Source of the DNA: Spirochaetaceae bacterium
GTDB lineage: Bacteria; Spirochaetota; Spirochaetia; Treponematales; Treponemataceae
DNA length: 5,398 nucleotides
Direction: 5' to 3'
NCBI GenBank assembly: GCA_031290725.1
Contig: JAITMZ010000130.1
Span: 1-5,398 of the forward strand
Numbering within the stretch: position 1 is the stretch's first letter; each line of letters opens with the position of its first letter. A program made the translations under genes and the position numbers. The notes beneath the pieces were generated by a model. That model was not told the DNA's origin, did no database searches, and saw only the letters and a program-made list of their open reading frames with translations. Positions 1 to 5,025 of the stretch are shown one piece after another.

Positions 1-2
1 CG

Positions 3-866
3 CAAGCCAAGCTGACTGTGGAGGTGGACACCATCTCCGCAACCGATACCGACACTATCAAGGCCAGCACCACGGTGGTCGTGCCCAACGGCAAGACGCT
101 GACGGTTACCGGCAGCTCATCGGCGGTTACGCTGACCAACAACGGCGCCATCGTCGTTGAAGACGGCGGTACCCTCGAGGTGCTTGCCGGAGTTGGTGGC
201 GGCGGCGGCGGGGTCGGTGTTATTGACGGCGCGGGAACCATCACCGTGGCCGCAAACGACGAAAACGGCGGCGGCACGCTGACCGTAACCGGTGGCGCGG
301 GACAGGCGAATAGCGGCGGCGGCGCGGTAGGCTTTGCGGCCTCCGTTACGGCGGGCACCATCACCGTGAACGGTACGCTCACCATTCTGGGCGGCGACGG
401 TGGATCGAGCGGCGGCAGCGGCGACGGCAAGAACGGCGGCGCGGCAACGGTTACCGCGTCGACCGCCTTCACCGGAAGCGGTGCGGTAACTGCTGACGGC
501 GGCACAGGCGGCGTGTATAGCGCCGGAAACACCGGCGGCACGGGCGGCAACGGCGTTCTGGTGCTGCCCTTCGAGGTTACCGCGACTGCGGGAGACGCTG
601 GCGCCGAAGGTGATCAGGCCAATGACGGCGGCACAGGCGGCAAGTATATCGATGCCAAGTTCGCCTGGACAAACAAAGCCGTAACTCTCACCGTAACCGG
701 CGGCACAGGCGGCGATGCGGATAGCAACAAAGGCGCAGCCGGCGATGCACCGCAGGTAAGTTCTGGTTCATTCTTAACAATCACCACCATCACCGCCACC
801 GGCGGCGCTGGCGCAGGCACAGGTGCTCCCGGCAAGGGCGGCTCGGCTACTGTAGTGAAGGGTTAA
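3..866 (+). CDS. Glycine-rich beta-repeat protein, C-terminal part (5' truncated by window)
   Basis: The frame is open to the left edge, so the GTG at 18 is only an internal codon and the true start lies outside. The visible 287 residues are dominated by Gly, Thr, Val, Ala, Asn and Asp. Short beta-strand-like units (GTITV, GTLTV, KTLTVTG, VTLTVTGG) alternate with glycine turns such as GGTGG, GGAG and GGDGG. That pattern suits a stacked beta-solenoid or a PGRS-like low-complexity surface protein. There is almost no Cys, His, Met or Arg. The C-terminus ends in GGSATVVKG and shows no LPXTG motif, no membrane anchor and no autotransporter barrel, so any export signal must lie in the missing N-terminus. 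An intrinsic terminator follows about 50 bases downstream. A secreted or cell-surface role is inferred from composition only. The coding frame itself is secure; the function is not known. Confidence 0.75.
   Translation, partial: QAKLTVEVDTISATDTDTIKASTTVVVPNGKTLTVTGSSSAVTLTNNGAIVVEDGGTLEVLAGVGGGGGGVGVIDGAGTITVAANDENGGGTLTVTGGAGQANSGGGAVGFAASVTAGTITVNGTLTILGGDGGSSGGSGDGKNGGAATVTASTAFTGSGAVTADGGTGGVYSAGNTGGTGGNGVLVLPFEVTATAGDAGAEGDQANDGGTGGKYIDAKFAWTNKAVTLTVTGGTGGDADSNKGAAGDAPQVSSGSFLTITTITATGGAGAGTGAPGKGGSATVVKG
498..713 (+). repeat. Three identical 15-base GGTGG-coding repeats within the glycine-rich gene
   Basis: The 15-mer GGCGGCACAGGCGGC occurs exactly at 498-512, 624-638 and 699-713, each time in the coding frame as Gly-Gly-Thr-Gly-Gly. 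The first two copies share three further upstream bases (GAC, at 495 and 621... read as Asp before the motif). Related variants using other codons are scattered between them. Identical codons rather than only identical residues suggest recent internal duplication or recombination. Confidence 0.6.
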
Positions 867-881
867 GGAAGGTAAGTGCAA

Positions 882-905
882 GCCGGCGGCACGTAGCGCG
901 CCGGC
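882..905 (+). other. GC-rich stem-loop after the glycine-rich gene
   Basis: GCCGGCG at 882-888 pairs perfectly with CGCCGGC at 899-905 around a 10-base loop. No T-tract follows, so it is not a terminator on its own. It sits 15 bases after the stop codon and 12 bases before the real terminator, so it could protect the mRNA 3' end or help termination. Confidence 0.5.
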
Positions 906-917
906 AGTGAAGAAGAT

Positions 918-949
918 GCCCTCCGTGGAAACACGGGGGGCTTTGTTTT
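918..949 (+). terminator. Intrinsic terminator of the glycine-rich gene
   Basis: GCCCTCCGTG (918-927) pairs with CACGGGGGGC (932-941) as a 10-bp stem with one G-U pair. It closes a GAAA tetraloop, which is a stabilising GNRA loop. A T-rich tail TTTGTTTT (942-949) follows directly. It separates the upstream gene from the toxin-antitoxin promoter, whose -35 box begins four bases after the tail. Confidence 0.85.
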
Positions 950-952
950 GCG

Positions 953-982
953 TTGACAAAGAGTACGTGAGTGTGGTATAGT
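953..982 (+). promoter_or_regulatory. Sigma70-type promoter of the vapBC operon
   Basis: A perfect -35 TTGACA (953-958), an 18-base spacer and -10 TATAGT (977-982, 5 of 6) form the promoter. A TG at 974-975 gives an extended -10. Transcription would start near 988-990, about 12 bases before the antitoxin ATG, so the leader is barely long enough for the SD site. I see no clear palindromic operator around it, although VapBC systems normally repress themselves by binding here. Confidence 0.85.
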
Positions 983-988
983 GAAGGT

Positions 989-994
989 AAGGAG
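989..994 (+). promoter_or_regulatory. Ribosome binding site of vapB
   Basis: AAGGAG lies six bases before ATG 1001 and fixes this start. A longer reading of the frame from GTG 971 would begin upstream of the -10 box and is not credible. Confidence 0.85.
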
Positions 995-1000
995 ATAAAA

Positions 1001-1222
1001 ATGACGCAAATTGCAGTAGATGACCGGTTAATCGAAAAAGCGCGGACAGTGACCGCGCTGGAAAGCGACGAGAGAATTGTGCGGGCCGCACTGAATGTGT
1101 TTATCGGCCATGCCGAAGCTTATGAGGAAGCGTTTAGGCGTTTTGAAGAAATTAGAAAAGAACCCGGCTATGAGGGCTGGGACCCGGAGTTCGACGGATG
1201 GGACAAAAGGGATATCAAATGA
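1001..1222 (+). CDS. vapB: VapB-type antitoxin (type II toxin-antitoxin)
   Basis: The 73-residue protein begins MTQIAVDDRLIEKA, a beta strand (residues 2-7) followed by helices at about 8-20 and 24-40. This is the ribbon-helix-helix-like N-terminal pattern of the VapB antitoxin family, which dimerises and binds the operon's own promoter. The C-terminal third is acidic and aromatic: Tyr57, Trp60, Phe64 and Trp67 lie among Asp and Glu, with GWD occurring twice. In characterised VapB proteins this tail wraps the toxin and blocks its active site. Its stop overlaps the toxin ATG as ATGA, giving coupled translation. Start choice rests on the SD at 989-994. The sampled G+C is about 50-53%, against 70% or more in neighbouring genes, which hints at acquisition by transfer. 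Family assignment is by pattern and context; the pairing with a PIN toxin makes it strong. Confidence 0.85.
   Translation: MTQIAVDDRLIEKARTVTALESDERIVRAALNVFIGHAEAYEEAFRRFEEIRKEPGYEGWDPEFDGWDKRDIK
1207..1211 (+). promoter_or_regulatory. Ribosome binding site of vapC
   Basis: AAGGG inside the end of vapB lies seven bases before ATG 1219. This supports starting the toxin at the ATGA overlap rather than at the in-frame ATG 1198, which has no SD and would add seven residues ahead of the conserved PIN start. Confidence 0.6.
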
Positions 1223-1611
1223 TAGTCCCCGATTCTTCCGTATGGATCGAGTATTTCAACGGCGGCCAATCATCCCGTACCGGCATCCTGACGCAGGGGT
1301 TGCTGGATCGCGATATCGCCACAACCGATATCATTATCCTTGAATCCCTGCAAGGCTTTCGGAGCGATAAAGGCTATAAAGAGGCGGCAAAAACAATGGA
1401 TTCCGTGCGGTATAGTGAATTTTGGGGCAAGCAGCGCATGATACAGGCAGCCGCCAACTACCGCCTGCTGCGCAGGAAGGGCATCACCATCCGGCGCGCC
1501 AACGACATCATCATTGCCACCTTCTGCATCGAAACCGGCCACTCCCTGCTCCACAATGACCATGACTTTGACCCGATGGAGCAGTATTTGGGGCTGAAAG
1601 TGGTGCGGTAA
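1219..1611 (+). CDS. vapC: VapC-type PIN-domain ribonuclease toxin
   Basis: The 130-residue protein is the usual size for VapC. The PIN acidic residues are all present: Asp5 in MIVPDSSVWIEYF, Glu42 in ILESLQGF, Asp96 in RRANDIIIA, and Asp114 with Asp116 in LLHNDHDFD. PIN nucleases use these residues to hold Mg2+ or Mn2+ and cut RNA. Characterised VapC toxins cleave initiator tRNA, other tRNAs or 23S rRNA, but the target cannot be read from this sequence. The acidic set looks intact, so the toxin is probably active and held in check by the upstream VapB. It is translated from an ATGA overlap with vapB. No T-tailed terminator follows, so transcripts may run on towards the ABC-F gene. A PIN protein with another role is possible but unlikely given the antitoxin partner. 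Confidence 0.92.
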   Translation: MIVPDSSVWIEYFNGGQSSRTGILTQGLLDRDIATTDIIILESLQGFRSDKGYKEAAKTMDSVRYSEFWGKQRMIQAAANYRLLRRKGITIRRANDIIIATFCIETGHSLLHNDHDFDPMEQYLGLKVVR

Positions 1612-1656
1612 CACGGGGGGAGAGTCGCTGGGCTGGGCGCGGTCGTGTCCAGGCTT

Positions 1657-1686
1657 GGGGCGGGGACAGCCGGCCTGGGGGCGGGG
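1657..1686 (+). other. Possible G-quadruplex in the vapC/ABC-F intergenic region
   Basis: G-tracts at 1657-1660, 1662-1665, 1677-1681 and 1683-1686 are separated by loops of 1, 11 and 1 bases, with two more GGG tracts at 1630-1637. The tract also looks like a loose duplication (GGGGCGGGGAC and GGGGGCGGGGCAC). Beyond this and the promoter at 1832, the 255-base gap 1612-1866 holds no gene or terminator that I can support. Confidence 0.35.
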
Positions 1687-1831
1687 CACTGAACATTCCA
1701 CAGCTAAGTAATACCCGAAAGTCCAACTATTATGCAGGGGCGAGGACGTTCAGGGCCACGCCCGCCCCCGCCAGCCTGCCCAAGCCATCGTTCAGCGCTT
1801 ACAATGGGCGCGGAATCCCAAGCGCACGAGC

Positions 1832-1860
1832 TTGTCATTTCTTCCGATTTCCGGTAGTAT
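1832..1860 (+). promoter_or_regulatory. Promoter of the ABC-F gene, directly abutting its ATG
   Basis: TTGTCA (1832-1837, 5 of 6) and TAGTAT (1855-1860, 4 of 6) are spaced by 17 bases. The end of the -10 box is only six bases from ATG 1867, so the predicted start site falls on or next to the A of the ATG. An alternative -10, TACAAT at 1800-1805, has only a poor -35 match. Confidence 0.5.
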
Positions 1861-1866
1861 GTTTCC

Positions 1867-3807
1867 ATGTCCTTTGTACAGTTTTCCGGCGTGGGTCTTG
1901 CCTTTGGGGCGCGCACTGTTTTGTCCGGGGTGTCCATCAATCTGGGGGCGGGCACCAAGGCGGCCCTCACCGGGGCCAACGGGTCGGGGAAAACCACCCT
2001 GCTCCGGGTGCTGGCGGGGGCACTGGAGCCGGATTCCGGGGAGCGGTCGGTGCAGAAGGGCACACGGATTTCCTGGCTGCCCCAGAGCGGGGCGGCCTTT
2101 GGCGGGGAACCGGGGACGGTGCGGGAGGCGGCGGACCGGGCGTTTGCTTTTGGGTATACGCTGGTTCGGGAACAGGAGGAAATCGCCGCCGGGCTTGCCG
2201 GGGGAAAGGGGCCGGGGGCGCTGCTGGAGCGCTACCAGGAAATTTCCGACACGCTGGCGGACTGCGGCTGGGACCGGCGGGGGGACCGGGCGGAGATGGT
2301 GCTCACCGGCCTGGGGTTTCATCCGGGAGACATTGACCGGCCGGCGGCGGAGTTTTCGCCGGGTTGGCAGATGCGGTTGGCCCTGGCCAAGATACTGCTG
2401 GAAAATCCCGACATTCTCCTGTTGGACGAACCCACCAACTATCTGGACCTGGAGGCGCGGACCTGGCTGGAACAGTTTCTGTTGAATTTTGGAGGGGGGT
2501 TTTTGCTGGTCAGCCACGACCGGTACTTTCTGGACGTCACCGTGAAGGAGGTGTACGAACTGTTCAACGGAGAGTGCCGCCGCTACAAGGGGAACTACAC
2601 CGAATACGAGCGGGTGCGAAAGGTGGAACTGGAGACCCTCACGGCCCGGTACCGCGCCCAGCAAGAGGAAATCCACAAACTGGAAGACTTTATCCGCCGA
2701 TTCGGTGCAAAGGCCACCAAAGCCGCCCAGTCCCAGGAACGACAAAAGATGCTGGACCGGATGGAGCGCATCGAAATCCCCGAATCCCTAAAAAGCATCC
2801 ATTTTTCCTTCCCCCCCGCTCCACATTCGGGCCGTATCGTCCTGACGGTGACGGGTGCAGGAAAGACTTACGACGGACAGCGGTATATATTCCGGGATAT
2901 TGACCTGGTGGTGGAGCAAAGGGAGCGGCTGGTAGTGACCGGGGTAAACGGCGCGGGGAAAACCACCCTGCTCCGTATCCTGGCCGGGGTAGACACGGCC
3001 TTTCAAGGGAACCTGACCTGGGGCGCCGGGGTGCGGGGGGCGTATTTTTCCCAAGATTCCGCCGAGGCGATTGAGGACGGACGGACGCTGCTGGACCTGT
3101 TCGAGGAAGAGGCGCCTACAGAACTGGTGCCCAAGGTGCGGGACATGCTGGGGGCCTTTTTGTTTCGCGGAGACGATGTGTTCAAGGCCACCAACGTGCT
3201 TTCCGGCGGCGAAAAGAGCCGGGCTGCCCTGCTGCGGATGCTTCTCCGCCCCTGTAATCTACTGATATTGGACGAACCCACCAATCACTTGGACCTGTAC
3301 TCCAAGGATGTGCTTCTGGACGCCCTCAAGGGTTTCGCCGGGGCGGTGATATTTGTGTCCCACGACCGGGCATTCATCGAAGCGCTGGCCACCCGTGTGC
3401 TGGAATTGTCGCCCCCCGCGATGAATGCCGGAGCCGGTGCGGCGGGCCGTGCGCGCATCTTCCCCGGGGATTACCGGTATTACCTGGATAGACTGTCTGC
3501 CGAAGCTGCGGAGTCCCCCGAAACCCGCGCAGAAACGCATGTGCCGCGTTTGAATCGTCCGGCGGCGGTTATGACCCCGCCCAAAAATGAATGCCGCCGG
3601 CTGAAACGCAGCGAGGCACGGATACTGGCGGAGATCACCGGCGAGGAGGCTGCCAAAAGCGCCCTGGAAGGGGCACTCTGCCTGCCGGAAAATTACCGCA
3701 ACGGCGCGAAAAGCCGGGAACTGCAGGGCAAAATCGCCGCATCGGGAGAACGCCTGGCGGCCCTCCTGTCAGACTGGGAGGCGGTGAGCGCCCAGCTTGC
3801 CCGGTGA
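1867..3807 (+). CDS. ABC-F family ATPase with two ATP-binding cassettes
   Basis: This is a complete 646-residue soluble protein with two ABC domains and no membrane segments, as in ABC-F translation factors that act at the ribosomal E site. Domain 1 has Walker A GANGSGKTT (36-44), signature FSPGWQ (163-168), Walker B DILLLDEPTN (182-191) and switch His217. Domain 2 has Walker A GVNGAGKTT (359-367), canonical LSGGE (445-449), Walker B LLILDEPTN (465-473) and His499. The charged helical linker between them, about 235-318, corresponds to the P-site tRNA interaction region. Residues about 575-646 look like a C-terminal coiled coil. ABC-F proteins resolve stalled ribosomes or protect against ribosome-targeting antibiotics; nothing here shows which. 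The start is forced: an in-frame TAG lies at 1855-1857 and ATG 1867 is the only start codon before the domain begins. It has no SD. In signature 1, Pro165 replaces the usual Gly. Confidence 0.95.
   Translation: MSFVQFSGVGLAFGARTVLSGVSINLGAGTKAALTGANGSGKTTLLRVLAGALEPDSGERSVQKGTRISWLPQSGAAFGGEPGTVREAADRAFAFGYTLVREQEEIAAGLAGGKGPGALLERYQEISDTLADCGWDRRGDRAEMVLTGLGFHPGDIDRPAAEFSPGWQMRLALAKILLENPDILLLDEPTNYLDLEARTWLEQFLLNFGGGFLLVSHDRYFLDVTVKEVYELFNGECRRYKGNYTEYERVRKVELETLTARYRAQQEEIHKLEDFIRRFGAKATKAAQSQERQKMLDRMERIEIPESLKSIHFSFPPAPHSGRIVLTVTGAGKTYDGQRYIFRDIDLVVEQRERLVVTGVNGAGKTTLLRILAGVDTAFQGNLTWGAGVRGAYFSQDSAEAIEDGRTLLDLFEEEAPTELVPKVRDMLGAFLFRGDDVFKATNVLSGGEKSRAALLRMLLRPCNLLILDEPTNHLDLYSKDVLLDALKGFAGAVIFVSHDRAFIEALATRVLELSPPAMNAGAGAAGRARIFPGDYRYYLDRLSAEAAESPETRAETHVPRLNRPAAVMTPPKNECRRLKRSEARILAEITGEEAAKSALEGALCLPENYRNGAKSRELQGKIAASGERLAALLSDWEAVSAQLAR
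2191..2218 (+). other. Possible G-quadruplex inside the ABC-F coding strand
   Basis: G-tracts at 2191-2193, 2200-2204, 2208-2211 and 2214-2218 have loops of 6, 3 and 2 bases, which meets the usual quadruplex rule. The tract lies on the mRNA strand about 320 bases into the gene and encodes a Gly-rich turn (GLAGGKGPG). High G+C codon use could explain it without any function. Confidence 0.4.
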
Positions 3808-3853
3808 ACCTCCGGCATGCCCGCTTTCCGGGGTATGAAACCCCCGCCGCGAA

Positions 3854-4825
3854 TCACCGCTTCCCGTACAGTTTTTTCACCGTGGACATGATGAAGTCGT
3901 TCCGCCGCGCCGCCAGGTCGGCCATACTCCGGGGGGACCAGTCGTAAAAGCCCTTGCCGGTTTTGCAGCCCAGGTCGCCTCGTTCCAGCATGGCCTTCAT
4001 GTAGTCGTTGGTGTGGTCGATACCGGAGATGGCCGGAAGCACGATGTCCTGCACCGCCGACGTCAGGTCGATTCCCACGGCGTCGCTGTGTTCCAGGGGG
4101 CCGTACACCGGGAAGCGGATCCCCATGCCCAGCTTGATGCAGCGATCCACGTCTTCCGCGCTGGCCAAGCCGATAGCCACGATGTTCACCGCTTCCCGGA
4201 TCATGGCGTGGAGGATGCGGTTCCCCAACTGGCCGGGAAGGTCTTTCTTCACCATCACCGGCTCCTTGCCCCAGGCTTTAAACTCGTCAAAGGCAGCCTG
4301 GGCCACCGCAGGGTCGGTGCGGTCACCGATCACCACTTCCACCAGAGGCACAATGTGGGGCGGAAACCAGAAGTGGCCGGTGCAGGTGCGCTCCGGGTGC
4401 CTGGTGCGGGCGGAAATCTCGGTGATCCGAATCCCGGAGGTGGTGGACACGATAGGCACCTCTTGGGGAAGCGCGGCGTCCATCTGGGTAAACAGCGCCT
4501 GCTTGAGGGCCAGGTTTTCAGGGACGGCCTCCATCACAAAGCGCGCGTTTTTGAGGGCGGCCTCCATGTCGCCGGTGAAGGACAGCAGCGCCGCCCCCTT
4601 GTCTGCGGCCTCGTTGTCCGCCAGGCCGTTGTCCGCCAGTTCCCGCAGGTTCTCTCTGGCTTTCTCCCAGCCTTCCTGGGCATGTTCCACGTGGCGGTTC
4701 ACGATGATCGTCCTGTTTCCTGCCAAGGCTGCCCGGGCCGCGATGCCGCTCCCCATGAGTCCGCTGCCCACCACCACCACCGTGCGGAAATTCTCCGGGA
4801 CGTTTTCAATATGGACTGTATTCAT
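3854..4825 (-). CDS. 3-hydroxyacyl-CoA dehydrogenase family protein
   Basis: The 323-residue protein has the two-domain layout of this family: an N-terminal Rossmann fold (about 15-195) and an all-helical C-terminal domain (about 196-300). The dinucleotide loop is GSGLMGSGIA (20-29). EAVPENLALK (99-108) carries the conserved Glu pair and Lys. The likely catalytic set is Ser130, His151, Glu163 and Asn202; the His-Glu spacing of 12 matches the characterised mammalian enzyme. These enzymes reversibly oxidise 3-hydroxyacyl-CoA, as in beta-oxidation or butyryl-CoA formation, and relatives act on carnitine or other hydroxy acids, so the substrate is open. Two oddities are Phe154 where H-F-x-N-P is canonical, and Asn43-Arg44 at the end of strand 2 where NAD enzymes usually have an acid. 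ATG 4825 is chosen for its SD; the frame extends 83 further codons of non-protein-like sequence. It is cytoplasmic, appears monocistronic, and converges on the ABC-F gene. Confidence 0.9.
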   Translation of the reverse strand: MNTVHIENVPENFRTVVVVGSGLMGSGIAARAALAGNRTIIVNRHVEHAQEGWEKARENLRELADNGLADNEAADKGAALLSFTGDMEAALKNARFVMEAVPENLALKQALFTQMDAALPQEVPIVSTTSGIRITEISARTRHPERTCTGHFWFPPHIVPLVEVVIGDRTDPAVAQAAFDEFKAWGKEPVMVKKDLPGQLGNRILHAMIREAVNIVAIGLASAEDVDRCIKLGMGIRFPVYGPLEHSDAVGIDLTSAVQDIVLPAISGIDHTNDYMKAMLERGDLGCKTGKGFYDWSPRSMADLAARRNDFIMSTVKKLYGKR

Positions 4826-4831
4826 ATCTTT

Positions 4832-4837
4832 CTCCTT
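4832..4837 (-). promoter_or_regulatory. Ribosome binding site of the dehydrogenase
   Basis: On the minus strand AAGGAG lies six bases before ATG 4825. It decides the start against upstream in-frame ATGs at about 4900 and 5074. Confidence 0.85.
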
Positions 4838-4872
4838 GTTTTCGGTTGGTGTGACTCTCCCCCGCCACGGTG

Positions 4873-4901
4873 AGTATACCGCACTTTCGTTCTTTTGCAT
4901 A
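4873..4901 (-). promoter_or_regulatory. Weak candidate promoter of the dehydrogenase
   Basis: The minus strand reads TATACT (4873-4878), a good -10 box with 5 of 6 matches. With a 17-base spacer the -35 position reads TATGCA (4896-4901), only 3 of 6. Transcription would start near 4866, giving a leader of about 40 bases. An activator or a different -35 may be involved. Confidence 0.35.
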
Positions 4902-4906
4902 CCCCC

Positions 4907-4946
4907 TTCAAACCAGTAGGTTTGAACGAGTTTTTTTCGCAAACTC
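4907..4946. repeat. Two adjacent small inverted repeats upstream of the dehydrogenase
   Basis: TTCAAACC (4907-4914) and GGTTTGAA (4919-4926) form a perfect 8-bp stem with an AGTA loop. One base later GAGTTT (4928-4933) and AAACTC (4941-4946) form a second 6-bp stem around TTTTTCGC. The pair lies just beyond the candidate -35 box of the dehydrogenase. It could be an operator, a terminator for minus-strand transcription entering from the right, or part of an intergenic repeat. Confidence 0.5.
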
Positions 4947-4957
4947 TTCGGTAAGCG

Positions 4958-4993
4958 CCCCCCCGGCAGCCCAGCCCGCCTCCCCGGAAGCCC
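4958..4993 (-). other. Possible G-quadruplex on the minus strand
   Basis: C-runs at 4958-4964, 4970-4972, 4975-4977, 4982-4985 and 4991-4993 give five G-tracts on the minus strand, with loops of 5, 2, 4 and 5 bases. It lies about 130-170 bases upstream of the dehydrogenase start. Confidence 0.4.
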
Positions 4994-5002
4994 ACTCCGC
5001 CC

Positions 5003-5025
5003 GGTTGCTGAGCCTGTCGAAGCAA
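5003..5025. repeat. Repeat-like motif GCTGAGCCTGTCGAAGC
   Basis: The core TGAGCCTGTCGAAG, seen on the other strand as CTTCGACAGGCTCA, resembles a short extragenic motif I recall as frequent between genes in several bacterial genomes. Here TTGCT (5005-5009) and AGCAA (5021-5025) flank it as a 5-bp inverted repeat. It is directly next to the fold-back element. Repetition in this genome cannot be shown from one window. Confidence 0.35.

Noticed and set aside
971..1000. GTG 971 as the antitoxin start
   Set aside because: It precedes the -10 box of the only good promoter, and the SD at 989-994 points to ATG 1001.
774..1091. 105-codon minus-strand ORF across the terminator and vapBC promoter
   Set aside because: It crosses a clear terminator and promoter, overlaps two genes in antisense, and has no family features.
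1612..1700. Terminator after vapC
   Set aside because: Only short stems such as TGTCC/GGACA are present in G-rich sequence, with no T-tract.
1792..2745. 317-codon minus-strand ORF
   Set aside because: It lies opposite the ABC-F gene, has a Pro/Arg/Gly/Gln-rich translation with no domain, and no SD. It is a shadow of high G+C codon use.
3828..3846. Hairpin GGGGT/ACCCC between the convergent genes as a bidirectional terminator
   Set aside because: The stem has only five pairs plus a bulged sixth and has no T-tract on either strand.
4008..4919. Two long plus-strand ORFs (303 and 286 codons) opposite the dehydrogenase
   Set aside because: Both are antisense to a clearly conserved enzyme, and their translations lack recognisable motifs or proper start signals.
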